Shown: one piece after another, positions 48,012 to 56,463 of the stretch
Layout of the letters: each line of letters starts with the position of its first letter
Numbering within the stretch: position 1 is the first letter of the stretch
Assembly: GCF_025153525.1 (NCBI RefSeq)
Contig: NZ_JANZNR010000003.1
Location: 310,001-374,000 of the forward strand
DNA from: Psychroserpens sp. SPM9
GTDB taxonomy: Bacteria; Bacteroidota; Bacteroidia; Flavobacteriales; Flavobacteriaceae
Direction: 5' to 3'
DNA length: 64,000 nt
Notes under the pieces: generated by a model
Told to the model about the DNA's origin: nothing
The model's input: only the letters and a program-made list of their open reading frames with translations
Database searches by the model: none
Translations under genes and position numbers: made by a program

Positions 48012-48631
48012 TGGAACTACTCGATATAAATACTTGGAAGCGAAAGCAGCATTATGAGCATTTTAGAGCCCTAAAAGATCCTTATTTTGGTGTTACCATT
48101 CCTTTTGATTTGACTAAAGCGTACCAATTTGCCAAAGCTCATGGTGTCTCTTTTTTTGGAAAGTATTTACATGATTGTATGAAAGCTATGAATACTGTTG
48201 ATGAATTAAAACTCCGAATTGTAAATGATGATGTGGTTGCCTACGATGTTATCAATGCTTCAGCTACCTTAATGCGATCTGATCTTACCTTTGGGTTTTC
48301 TTATATTGAATTTGATGAGGATTTGCATCAGTTTTTGGCGAACATAGAAGCCGAAAAAAGTAGAATTGAATCGACTGGTGCTTTGTATCCAGATAGGAAT
48401 GATTTGCAGTGCATTCATTGCTCGGCATTACCTTGGTTAAATTTCTCAGGACATAAAGAGCCAGTTTCTGGTCATTTGGAGTCGGTTCCTAAATTAGCCT
48501 TTAGTAAAATCGATAAAAAAGAAAACAACAGCATGGTTATGAATGTTGCTATAAATGTCAATCATGCCTTGGTTGATGGGTATCACGTTGGATTATTTTC
48601 CGAAAAATTCCAACATTATTTAAATAAGTAA
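48011..48631 (+). CDS. CatA-like O-acyltransferase
   Basis: A 206-residue member of the chloramphenicol-acetyltransferase (CatA-like) fold. The catalytic His is in VNHALVDGYHVGLFSEKFQ (HxxxDG, residues ~182-187); the N-terminal MELLDINTWKRKQHYEHF is family-typical. It begins with GTG, overlapping the HAD stop by one base. Chromosomal homologues in flavobacteria are rarely antibiotic-resistance genes; an acetyl donor for a sugar or lipid is possible here. Resistance is not claimed. Confidence 0.8.
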   Translation: MELLDINTWKRKQHYEHFRALKDPYFGVTIPFDLTKAYQFAKAHGVSFFGKYLHDCMKAMNTVDELKLRIVNDDVVAYDVINASATLMRSDLTFGFSYIEFDEDLHQFLANIEAEKSRIESTGALYPDRNDLQCIHCSALPWLNFSGHKEPVSGHLESVPKLAFSKIDKKENNSMVMNVAINVNHALVDGYHVGLFSEKFQHYLNK

Positions 48632-48652
48632 AGATAAATCCAACTATGTTTT

Positions 48653-48660
48653 TATTTTTG
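48653..48660 (+). promoter_or_regulatory. Candidate -7 element of the KdnB-like gene
   Basis: TATTTTTG, an exact TAnnTTTG, ends 18 bases before the ATG. Confidence 0.45.
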
Positions 48661-48678
48661 TTACACGAAGACGAATAA

Positions 48679-49761
48679 ATGAGTTATAAAAATTATCCAA
48701 TGGTGTCCAGAGTTGTATTTGGACGAGGCAGTTTTAATCAGTTAGGTGATATCATAGCACCTAAACGATTGAATACAAAAGCACCATTTATATTTTTGGT
48801 CGATGATGTCTTTAAAGGAAATTCGGAAATCACCTCGAGAATTCCTTTAGCATATGACGATCAACTTCTATATATTTCTGCAGAAAATGAACCAAAAACG
48901 TCTCAGGTAGATGAGTTGGTTGAGCAAATTATATTAAATCATAAAGACAGACCTTCCGGAATTATAGGTATTGGAGGCGGAACCATTCTGGATCTTGCTA
49001 AAGCCGTTGCCATCATGTTAACGAACGAAGGCGAAGCTAAAAACTATCAAGGTTGGGATTTGGTAAAAACACCAGCCATCTATCATGTTGGTGTTCCAAC
49101 AATCTCAGGAACAGGTTCTGAAGTCTCTCGAACTACAGTGTTAACTGGACCAGAAAAAAAATTGGGAATCAATTCAGATTACACACCTTTTGACCAGGTG
49201 ATTTTAGATCCCGAGTTGACCAATGGTGTTCCTAAAGATCAATGGTTTTACACAGGTATGGATTGTTTTATTCATTGTATTGAATCCCTTAACGGAACCT
49301 ATCTTAATGCGTTTAGTCAGAGTTATGGCGAAAAAGCTTACGAACTGTGCAAAGAAATTTTCATGGATGCTTCGCTTACACAAGCTGAAGCTCAGGATAA
49401 ATTAATGATGGCTTCTTGGCATGGTGGTATGAGTATTGCCTATTCTCAAGTTGGTGTTGCTCATGCTATGAGTTACGGTTTATCTTACCTTCTCGGTACC
49501 AAACACGGTATTGGTAACTGTATTGTTTTTGACCATCTCGAGGAGTTTTATCCCGAAGGCGTAAGCATGTTTAAGGCTATGAAAAAGAAACATAATATTC
49601 AATTACCTCAAGGGTTGTGTGCAGGATTGCATGACGATGAGTTTGATATTATGATTAATGTTGCCTTAAGTTTAGAGCCTTTATGGGAAAACGCTATTGG
49701 TAAAACCTGGAAACAAGTCATCACAAGAAGCAAGCTCAAATCACTTTATCAAAAGATGTAA
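48679..49761 (+). CDS. kdnB: Iron-containing alcohol dehydrogenase, KdnB-like (Kdo 8-oxidase)
   Basis: A 360-residue member of the iron-containing alcohol dehydrogenase family. It shows GIIGIGGGTILDLAKAVAIM for the nucleotide site, VPTISGTGSEVSRTTVL, and metal/substrate histidines in FYTGMDCFIHCIESLNGTYL and GTKHGIGNCIVF. From memory, these stretches closely resemble Shewanella KdnB, which oxidises the C8 hydroxyl of Kdo before KdnA adds an amino group. No KdnA is in the window. The kdsB gene 1.4 kb upstream supports an octulosonate link. Confidence 0.8.
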   Translation: MSYKNYPMVSRVVFGRGSFNQLGDIIAPKRLNTKAPFIFLVDDVFKGNSEITSRIPLAYDDQLLYISAENEPKTSQVDELVEQIILNHKDRPSGIIGIGGGTILDLAKAVAIMLTNEGEAKNYQGWDLVKTPAIYHVGVPTISGTGSEVSRTTVLTGPEKKLGINSDYTPFDQVILDPELTNGVPKDQWFYTGMDCFIHCIESLNGTYLNAFSQSYGEKAYELCKEIFMDASLTQAEAQDKLMMASWHGGMSIAYSQVGVAHAMSYGLSYLLGTKHGIGNCIVFDHLEEFYPEGVSMFKAMKKKHNIQLPQGLCAGLHDDEFDIMINVALSLEPLWENAIGKTWKQVITRSKLKSLYQKM

Positions 49762-49762
49762 T

Positions 49763-50311
49763 ATGCGATGGCTAGCTCGATTTATCTACTTTAAGATTTT
49801 AGGATGGAAAGTCACTGGAAACACTAATTTTTCTCAAGACACCATTAAAAAGTGTGTTATTATTGCGGTTCCACATACGAGTTGGCATGATTTTTTTATC
49901 GGAATTTTACTGAGGAAAGTAACGCATGTAAAAACCAACTTTGTTGCTAAAAAAGAACTTTTTAAATGGCCGTTTGGTTATTATTTTAGATGGGTTGGTG
50001 GTGCAGCTCTAGATCGAACTTCTGGGCAAAACAAAGTGGAAGCTATAGCGAAACTGTTTGAAAAGAAAGATGAGTTTAGACTCACTTTAGCGCCTGAAGG
50101 AACGCGAAAAAAGGTTGACGATTGGAAAACAGGGTTTTATTATATCGCAAAAGCGGCAAAAGTGCCCATACTGATGTTTACTTTAGATTTTAAAAACAAA
50201 CAGAATCATGTGTCTGAGCCTTTTTTTCCTACAGATGATGTTGAAGCCGATTTCAAGTTTATGAAAGCCTTTTACAAAGGTGTTGTTGGAAAGAAACCCG
50301 AATATACCTAA
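49763..50311 (+). CDS. 1-acyl-glycerol-3-phosphate acyltransferase-like protein
   Basis: A 182-residue lysophospholipid acyltransferase (PlsC/LPLAT). The catalytic HxxxxD is VPHTSWHDFFIG (residues ~35-46), with the phosphate-binding motif LAPEGTRKKVDDW (~112-124) and a hydrophobic N-terminus (FIYFKILGWKV). It starts one base after the KdnB-like stop, so the two are co-transcribed. The ATG at 49763 is preferred. The acceptor may be a glycerophospholipid, but a lipid A-related acceptor is possible in this context. Confidence 0.88.
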   Translation: MRWLARFIYFKILGWKVTGNTNFSQDTIKKCVIIAVPHTSWHDFFIGILLRKVTHVKTNFVAKKELFKWPFGYYFRWVGGAALDRTSGQNKVEAIAKLFEKKDEFRLTLAPEGTRKKVDDWKTGFYYIAKAAKVPILMFTLDFKNKQNHVSEPFFPTDDVEADFKFMKAFYKGVVGKKPEYT

Positions 50312-50721
50312 GTTCTATCTTTTAAACGATACACAAATTTCAAACCACTCCAGTCAGGATCTATTGCAGTAACTTTTACATCGACCAAACCCTTATTTAG
50401 AACCAGGTCTCTTAAAGGTTCTCGTTTTATATCTGTAGTAATTTTACTGCTGCCCTTGGGCCAGCTTACCCATAATATCCCCTTCATTTTTAATACGGGC
50501 TTGTAGGTTGTGATTAAGGTATCAAGTTCTGCTAAACTCGTGCAAAATACATGTATAAAATCGGCAGATTGCGGTGTCAAGTCTGATAGTTCTGTAATGT
50601 CTTCTGGTAGATTTTGAAATAAACTGAAATACTGTTTAGGCGGATTATAAAGCACAAAAGAAGCTCTAGGTTTAAGGCCTAACTTCTTAGCTAACGGCGT
50701 TTTAGAATATCCAGAACTCAT
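50308..50721 (-). CDS. DUF3052 family protein
   Basis: A 137-residue protein (an upstream ATG at 50766 would add 15 residues). Landmarks are SSGYSKTPLAKKLGLKPRA, then ADFIHVFCTSLAELDTLI, GILWVSWPKGSSKITTDI and VTAIDPDWSGLKFVYR. The fold resembles a reduced Rossmann domain. Function unknown; the family is widespread. Its stop overlaps the 3' end of the convergent acyltransferase gene by four bases. Confidence 0.8.
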   Translation of the reverse strand: MSSGYSKTPLAKKLGLKPRASFVLYNPPKQYFSLFQNLPEDITELSDLTPQSADFIHVFCTSLAELDTLITTYKPVLKMKGILWVSWPKGSSKITTDIKREPLRDLVLNKGLVDVKVTAIDPDWSGLKFVYRLKDRT

Positions 50722-50842
50722 TTCATAAAAATTAGAGCCATCATGATTTTGGCATACATTTTGCATTATTTACGATGTAGTCATATACTGAAACATAAAG
50801 TAAACTATAGGTCACTAAAAAGAAACAGTATTGATTATTACA

Positions 50843-50876
50843 AAAGCTACTTTAGGCCATCTCAAGTAGCTTTTTT
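50843..50876. terminator. Hairpin terminator at the end of the SnoaL-like gene
   Basis: AAAAGCTACTT pairs with AAGTAGCTTTT across a GGCCATCTC-containing loop; the stem overlaps the stop codon of the minus-strand gene. T-runs occur on both sides, stronger on the plus strand. Confidence 0.6.
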
Positions 50877-51347
50877 GTTGCCATGCATTTCGGTTTCAAA
50901 TTTTGTAAGCAAACGGTTGGTTTGGTGTTTTAATTTGGTTTTAAAATACCGCGTCCCTCCAATAATAGCACCTTTAAATCCTAAGGCTTGTTTTGCCCAT
51001 TTCCGTAAATTAAAATCATCAGTGTGTTTTATGATTTTTCCGTCTTTAAACTCAAAGGTTGCCGAAATAGTATTATGAACGTTTCGGCCTGTTTTACTAA
51101 AGATATAAAAGGCTTCCCATGATGCACTTCCGTGGGTATTACTCGCTTGAATATTCGAGTAAAATACTTTAAAATCTTTGCCTTTTTGTGACTGGCATAA
51201 CATACGCCACATATTTCCTGCGCGTTTACCTTTTAGTACGCCAAATGCAGGATCTTCAAACACAATGTCATCGTGATAACAAGAGGCCATGGTTTCAGCA
51301 TCTAATTCACTAAATGCTTTGTAAAATTTTTCGATGAGTACATCCAT
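50862..51347 (-). CDS. SnoaL/NTF2-like protein
   Basis: A 161-residue soluble protein. The first 115 residues form a SnoaL-like domain: FYKAFSELDAETMASCYHDD, IVFEDPAFGVLKGKRAGNMW and ISATFEFKDGKIIKHTDDF. The last ~45 residues (WAKQALGFKGAIIGG, KLKHQTNRLLTKFE) are a basic extension. Enzymatic or binding roles cannot be told apart. It is monocistronic. Confidence 0.8.
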   Translation of the reverse strand: MDVLIEKFYKAFSELDAETMASCYHDDIVFEDPAFGVLKGKRAGNMWRMLCQSQKGKDFKVFYSNIQASNTHGSASWEAFYIFSKTGRNVHNTISATFEFKDGKIIKHTDDFNLRKWAKQALGFKGAIIGGTRYFKTKLKHQTNRLLTKFETEMHGNKKAT

Positions 51348-51448
51348 GTTTTAAAGTTAGTTAATTTTCTTTTATAAAAACCTAAGTGATTAATTTTACG
51401 TAGGTATGGTATAGTAATAAAGTTGATTATAAATTGCTATGAAAAAGA

Positions 51449-51478
51449 GAAAAGACCATCTTTAGGGATGGTCTTTTT
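51449..51478 (-). terminator. Intrinsic terminator of the DUF349 gene
   Basis: AAAGACCATC pairs with GATGGTCTTT around a short loop; on the minus strand it is followed by a T-rich run. Confidence 0.8.
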
Positions 51479-51497
51479 GAATAGATACGCATAGGTT

Positions 51498-53561
51498 TTA
51501 GTACATATCTTTGATTTTCTTGAGTTTTTCTTCCCAAACGGATAAACCTTTTTTGTGCTTTTCAATGTTTTTGATAACATCTTTGACTAAAGGATTGCTC
51601 TCATCAACATTAGAGAAAAACTGCATATTATTTTCTAACTGATTAATTTCACTTTTGACTTCCGAAATTTTCTTTCTGATGAAATTTTGTTCGTTGTCTA
51701 ATAAACGGGTATCATTAGGTTGTGATAAGCTTTCCAGTTTGTTTTCAAACTTAATCATTTCTAACTTCGCTTTGTCCATGTCAAGTTTGTCAAACAAACT
51801 ATCCAATGCTTTGTTAAATTTACTGTCGATATAGCGCTTGTTTTGCGGAACATGACCAATGGCTTTCCAAGAGGCGATTTTTTCTTTTATAGTCTCAATA
51901 TCTTTTTCTGGTTTACCACTTAAACTTAAAGTTTTGACATCTTCTAGTAGAGCCGATTTTTCTTCGTATGCTGCCATTAATTCTTTGTTGGCTTCGTTGC
52001 GTTCGGCGTGAAGTCTGTCAAAATAAGCATTACAAGCTCCTTTAAATTGCTTCCATATTTTATCGCTGTTCTTTCTTGGAACATGACCGATTTTTTTCCA
52101 ATCATTCTGGATTTTCTTCATCAAAGGTGTTGTGGCTTCAAAGTCATCACTGTCTTTGTTGTCAAGGGCGATTTGAATTAGCGCTTTCTTTTTCTCCAGA
52201 TTATCGTATTGGTCTTTCTTTAAATTTTTATAGAAGGCGTTTTTGTTTCGGTTAAATTGTCTTACAGCCCCTTTAAACTTTGTCCATGTAGCTTCATTTA
52301 CCTTTTGAGGGACTTTACCTGCGTTAAAAAACTCTTCTCTTAAAGCTTCAATAGATTTGATTTTCTTTTGCCAAGCTTGGTGAGAATTTGATGAATCTGC
52401 AGCAATAGCTTCAATTTTAGTAATAATGTCTTCTTTACGCTCAAGGTTTTTCTCTCTCGCTTTGTCTAAATCGACATAGTATGCCTGGCGCTTGTCGTGA
52501 ATGGTTTTAGTAGCATTGCTAAAACGTTCCCAGATGTCTTCTCTATGTTCTCTTGCAACAGGTCCTAAATCTTCTTTCCATAATTTATGAAGTACCTGTA
52601 ATTCTCTAAACGAACGATTGATGTTATCATCTTTAGCTAATTCTTCGGCACGTTCAATGATTTTGGTTTTCTGCTCAAGATTATGCTTGAAATCCATATC
52701 GCGTAAATCGCGATTTAGATGTAAGTAATCGTAAAAAATTTCAACTTGATGATGGTAAGAATTCCATGCATTATTGTAGCGATCTCTAGGAATTGGTCCA
52801 GCATTTCGCCACTGTTCCTGTAAATCTTTAAATTGCTTATAAGTTGTGTTTATATTTTCTTCAACGTTGATAAGCCCCTTAATTTCCTCGATAATTTGTA
52901 AGCGCTTTTCAAGATTTCCCTTTAAATTATTCTCACGTTCTTTGTAATAAGCATTTAAATTAGTTCTATAATTTTTATAAGCACTATTGAATCGCTTTTT
53001 TACAGGTGAAGTGTAATAGAAATCAATTTCGTTTCCGCCATCACTTAAAAATTCTTCCTTTTTCTCGTCAAGAAGTGTTTCAAATTTAGAGTTAAACTCA
53101 GCTTTAATCTCATCAACTTGGGCTTTTATATTTTGAATTTTATGATTGGCAATGAGTTGTTCCAGTTCGATAGCGAGCTGTTCCATCGACATAGCGTGGT
53201 AATCTTTGGTTTCTAACTCGTGACGTTCCACATTGGTTTCGTCTTCGGCATCTTCAGCATTAGCCTCATCAATTTCTTCAACGTGAGCATCTGCTTTTTT
53301 AGTTGAATCTTCTACTGGTGTTTCAGACGACTCACTGGTTGCTTCTTGGGGTTCAGGACCGTGATCATTAGTGGCTTCTGAAACAGTCTCAGTTGGAGAT
53401 TCAGGCGTTTCAGGAGTTTGTGTTTCTGCTTCCGGTGTTTCGCTGACCTGTTCCGAAGAGTCTTCAGTTATAATTGTAGTATCTTCTGAAGCTTGTGTGG
53501 TCTTGCTCGTGTTTGTTTTAGTGTTTCCATCTGCGTCTTGCAGGTTTTCCTTCTCTGACAT
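51498..53561 (-). CDS. DUF349 repeat protein
   Basis: A 687-residue protein. The N-terminal ~125 residues are acidic and Ser/Thr/Glu/Pro-rich, probably disordered. Then come repeated helical DUF349 units of ~70 residues: each has a Trp-containing core such as LQEQWRNAGPIPRDRYNNAW, LHKLWKEDLGPVAREHRED, LREEFFNAGKVPQKVNEATW, QNDWKKIGHVPRKNSDKIW and IASWKAIGHVPQNKRYIDSK (five units). The C-terminal ~90 residues are a coiled coil. The family's biochemical role is unknown. It is a single gene, upstream of (and on the same strand as) nothing co-directional within 80 bases except aroE. Confidence 0.82.
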   Translation of the reverse strand: MSEKENLQDADGNTKTNTSKTTQASEDTTIITEDSSEQVSETPEAETQTPETPESPTETVSEATNDHGPEPQEATSESSETPVEDSTKKADAHVEEIDEANAEDAEDETNVERHELETKDYHAMSMEQLAIELEQLIANHKIQNIKAQVDEIKAEFNSKFETLLDEKKEEFLSDGGNEIDFYYTSPVKKRFNSAYKNYRTNLNAYYKERENNLKGNLEKRLQIIEEIKGLINVEENINTTYKQFKDLQEQWRNAGPIPRDRYNNAWNSYHHQVEIFYDYLHLNRDLRDMDFKHNLEQKTKIIERAEELAKDDNINRSFRELQVLHKLWKEDLGPVAREHREDIWERFSNATKTIHDKRQAYYVDLDKAREKNLERKEDIITKIEAIAADSSNSHQAWQKKIKSIEALREEFFNAGKVPQKVNEATWTKFKGAVRQFNRNKNAFYKNLKKDQYDNLEKKKALIQIALDNKDSDDFEATTPLMKKIQNDWKKIGHVPRKNSDKIWKQFKGACNAYFDRLHAERNEANKELMAAYEEKSALLEDVKTLSLSGKPEKDIETIKEKIASWKAIGHVPQNKRYIDSKFNKALDSLFDKLDMDKAKLEMIKFENKLESLSQPNDTRLLDNEQNFIRKKISEVKSEINQLENNMQFFSNVDESNPLVKDVIKNIEKHKKGLSVWEEKLKKIKDMY

Positions 53562-53640
53562 TTTTCAATGTGTTTAATGTTAGAAGGCTAATATACTAAC
53601 AAGAGACTGATTTACAAAAAAGATATGGCATTAAGGGGGT

Positions 53641-54381
53641 TTAAAAGGTCGAACTCCATATTTTCCAGGCTTTTTCTGCTTGAAACACTAACATTTGATA
53701 GCCATTTGTTGTTTGAGCGCCTCGACGTTCGCCTTCTTTTAAAAATTGCGTTTGTTCAGGATTGTATATCAAATCATAAAGTAAATGTTGATCTGTGATT
53801 CCGTTATAAGGAATGTCTGGACAATCACTAATATTGGGATAGGTGCCAAGTGGTGTACAATTGATAAGAATTGTATAGTCTTTTAGGTGCGTTTCTGTAA
53901 GGCTATTATAAGTAAACTTAACAGTGTCACTTTTAGTTCTAGACACATAATCAAATTCAATTTTTAGCTTTTTAAGCGTGTATGCAATAGCTTTTGAAGC
54001 GCCTCCAGTTCCTAAGATTAATGCTTTTTTATGGTGTTTTTTCAATAAGGGTTTGATGGATTTTTTAAATCCGTAACAATCGGTATTATAGCCTTTAAGT
54101 TTTCCGTTGAAGGAAACCGTAATCGTATTTACAGCTCCTATTTTTTTTGCTTTTTTGTCTAGTTTGTCTAAATAAGGAATGATTTGTTCTTTGTAAGGAA
54201 TGGTCACATTAAAGCCTATAATATCGATATGATTTTCGACTAAAGGTTTGAATTCTGAAATAGAATCCAAATCAAAATTCTCGTAGGTTAGTGGTCGTTT
54301 CTCTGATTTAAATTTCTTTGAAAAATAATCTCTTGAAAACGAGTATTCGATATCTTTTCCTATTAATCCTAGTCTGATCAT
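53641..54381 (-). CDS. aroE: Shikimate dehydrogenase
   Basis: A 246-residue NADP-dependent enzyme of aromatic amino acid synthesis. N-terminus MIRLGLIGKDIEYSFSRDYF (substrate loop), GFNVTIPYKEQIIPYLD with catalytic Lys, NTDCYGF, and the nucleotide-binding LILGTGGASKAIAYTLKKL are all there. The ATG at 54381 is chosen because it overlaps the upstream DUF368 stop by ATGA (4 bases); the frame extends 10 codons further without matching the family. Confidence 0.95.
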   Translation of the reverse strand: MIRLGLIGKDIEYSFSRDYFSKKFKSEKRPLTYENFDLDSISEFKPLVENHIDIIGFNVTIPYKEQIIPYLDKLDKKAKKIGAVNTITVSFNGKLKGYNTDCYGFKKSIKPLLKKHHKKALILGTGGASKAIAYTLKKLKIEFDYVSRTKSDTVKFTYNSLTETHLKDYTILINCTPLGTYPNISDCPDIPYNGITDQHLLYDLIYNPEQTQFLKEGERRGAQTTNGYQMLVFQAEKAWKIWSSTF

Positions 54382-55394
54382 TGTAATTTGTTTGTGCGTT
54401 GTCCATACCATTCTAAGGCTAATACTATAAGTATCCCTAAAACGATGTAAGCAATGGCAATAAAGGTTTCATTTTGTAAATCAGGTAAAAACCGTTCGTA
54501 ATTAGATATGATCTTTTCACCTCTGGAGTCTAATAAAAATGCTCCGTTGTTTTGTGTTTTATAAACGGTATTTTTCCAAGGCCAAACGACACCAAGCGAT
54601 CCAATAATAAACCCGATAATTGAGGCAGTTGTAATGCTTTTATAATGTTTAAGTACATAATTTAAGAGGTGAGAAAATGTGACCAAACCTGTAACTGAGC
54701 CTAGTGTAAACATGCCTAACACTTTAAGTAATTTAATGCGGATTTCATTCTGAATAAAACTAAAATCACCTGTAAATACTTCGGCAAAGGTATCATATAG
54801 GGCATTTACCGAATCTACCAAAAGCAAAACGTAATTACCTAATAGGATTAAAATGAATGAGCCCGAAAATCCTGGAAGAGTCATTCCGGAAACACTAATA
54901 ATTCCGCAGAAAAACACAAAAAACAAGTTGTCGTTTTCTTTTGCTGGATCTAAGAAGCTTATAGCAATACCAAGAGAAATTCCTATAATTAAAGCAAGTA
55001 TGCTCTTAAAATTCCAATCTTTAAAATCTTTATTGATATAGTAAATGGAACCGATAATCATTCCGAAGAATAAGCTCCAGACATACAATTCGTAGTTTTG
55101 AAGAAAGTAATCTAAAATTTTAGAAACACTAAAATAGCTGACAATCATTCCGAAAAACAATAGACTCAAAAACTTCCCATTAATGTATCGGTAAAAACTT
55201 TTGAATCGCCCGTTAAAAAGTAATTTGAAAGCTGTTTTGTTGACACGTTGTAACGAATAGATAAACTCTTCGTAAAAGCCAGCGACAAAAGCGACGACAC
55301 CACCCGAAACTCCGGGCACCTTATTAGCTGCACCCATGGAGAGCCCTTTAATAACCAGAAAAATTCGATCTTTAAGAGTTCTGGTGCTTTGCAT
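54378..55394 (-). CDS. DUF368 membrane protein, PopT-type undecaprenyl-phosphate translocase (copy 2)
   Basis: A 338-residue polytopic protein with about eight to ten hydrophobic segments. The two signature loops are NKVPGVSGGVVAFVAGFYEE (residues ~22-41) and MTLPGFSGSFILILLGNY (~172-189), the repeated PG-SG motif of DUF368. Members of this family (PopT) have been shown to return undecaprenyl phosphate across the inner membrane for reuse in cell-wall synthesis. Immediately upstream is a second DUF368 gene with one base between them. The start is the first Met of the frame. Confidence 0.85.
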   Translation of the reverse strand: MQSTRTLKDRIFLVIKGLSMGAANKVPGVSGGVVAFVAGFYEEFIYSLQRVNKTAFKLLFNGRFKSFYRYINGKFLSLLFFGMIVSYFSVSKILDYFLQNYELYVWSLFFGMIIGSIYYINKDFKDWNFKSILALIIGISLGIAISFLDPAKENDNLFFVFFCGIISVSGMTLPGFSGSFILILLGNYVLLLVDSVNALYDTFAEVFTGDFSFIQNEIRIKLLKVLGMFTLGSVTGLVTFSHLLNYVLKHYKSITTASIIGFIIGSLGVVWPWKNTVYKTQNNGAFLLDSRGEKIISNYERFLPDLQNETFIAIAYIVLGILIVLALEWYGQRTNKLQ

Positions 55395-55395
55395 A

Positions 55396-56388
55396 TTAGT
55401 GTTTGTTACCTATTTTTTCAAGAATAAAAATAGTTAAAAAGCCAAACACCATTAAGCCTATGGCTGCCCAAATTTGTGAGTCACCCATATAGGAGGAAGG
55501 CCAAACACTTTTTTCAACAACCGTTTTGTAGGTTTCAAAATCGTTGATTTGTTGCTGATAAATCGATAGATTACCTAGGCTAGAGATGTTGACAAATTCT
55601 TCTATTTTTCCCGTAGTACTATCCAGTACAGAGATGGTTGTTTTCCAGGGCCAAACTTTGTTTAGAGATCCAATGATAAAACCAGTTAGCAAGGCTAAAG
55701 TTGTGTTATAGTAGTTTTTAAACAGCCATTTTAAAACACGACTAAAACTCAATAAACCAATGACAGCACCTGCCATGAAAATCAGTATTTTTTTAATATC
55801 AAAATCATGAAGCGCATCACTTAAGGTTTTGTAAGCGCCTAAAATAACCAAGATGAACGATCCGGAAATACCAGGTAAAATCATTGCACAAATAGCTATA
55901 GCTCCGGCTATGAAGAGAAAGTACGGACTGTTATTGGCGCCCAAAGATGGAAGCGTTGAAATATAATAGGCAATAATGGTTCCCAGAAGGAGCGCTACAA
56001 TACTGGCTATATTCCATTTTTCGATTTGTTTACCGACAAAATAAATACTGGCGATTATTAATCCGAAAAAAAACGACCATATTAGAACAGGATGCTGTTC
56101 AAGCAAGTATTTAGCAATGCGCATAAAGAGGACGAAGCTAATACCAATCCCTGAAAGTAAAGCTAATAAAAAGTTACCATTAAGTTGGTTCCAAAAAGCT
56201 TTAAACCCTTCTTTTTGTAATGTTTTAAAAAGTGAAATATTGACGTTACCAATCGTGGTAATCAATTCTTCATATATTCCAGAAATAAGCGCGATGGTAC
56301 CACCAGACACTCCAGGTACAGCATCGGCTGCTCCCATTGCTGCGCCTTTAAGAGAAAGAAGAATATAGTCTTTAAATTGTCTTTGCAT
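55396..56388 (-). CDS. DUF368 membrane protein, PopT-type undecaprenyl-phosphate translocase (copy 1)
   Basis: A 330-residue paralogue of the next gene. I chose the Met at 56388, which gives the same distance to the first signature as in the paralogue (MQRQFKDYILLSLKGAAMGA, then ADAVPGVSGGTIALISGIYE); an upstream start adds 25 residues. The second signature is MILPGISGSFILVILGAY. Both copies keep all motifs, so neither looks degenerate. The two copies are clearly diverged, so the duplication is old. Confidence 0.85.
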   Translation of the reverse strand: MQRQFKDYILLSLKGAAMGAADAVPGVSGGTIALISGIYEELITTIGNVNISLFKTLQKEGFKAFWNQLNGNFLLALLSGIGISFVLFMRIAKYLLEQHPVLIWSFFFGLIIASIYFVGKQIEKWNIASIVALLLGTIIAYYISTLPSLGANNSPYFLFIAGAIAICAMILPGISGSFILVILGAYKTLSDALHDFDIKKILIFMAGAVIGLLSFSRVLKWLFKNYYNTTLALLTGFIIGSLNKVWPWKTTISVLDSTTGKIEEFVNISSLGNLSIYQQQINDFETYKTVVEKSVWPSSYMGDSQIWAAIGLMVFGFLTIFILEKIGNKH

Positions 56389-56463
56389 GTTTAATGAAAT
56401 ACTAGCGTAAAGGTATGAAAAGCGATGAGTAATTTTTAGTAAAAACGAAGAGAATACTGACAC

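Noticed and set aside
48011-48631. Chloramphenicol resistance gene
   Set aside because: The fold and catalytic His are of the CatA type, but the core-genome envelope context and coupling with a HAD gene do not support a resistance role.
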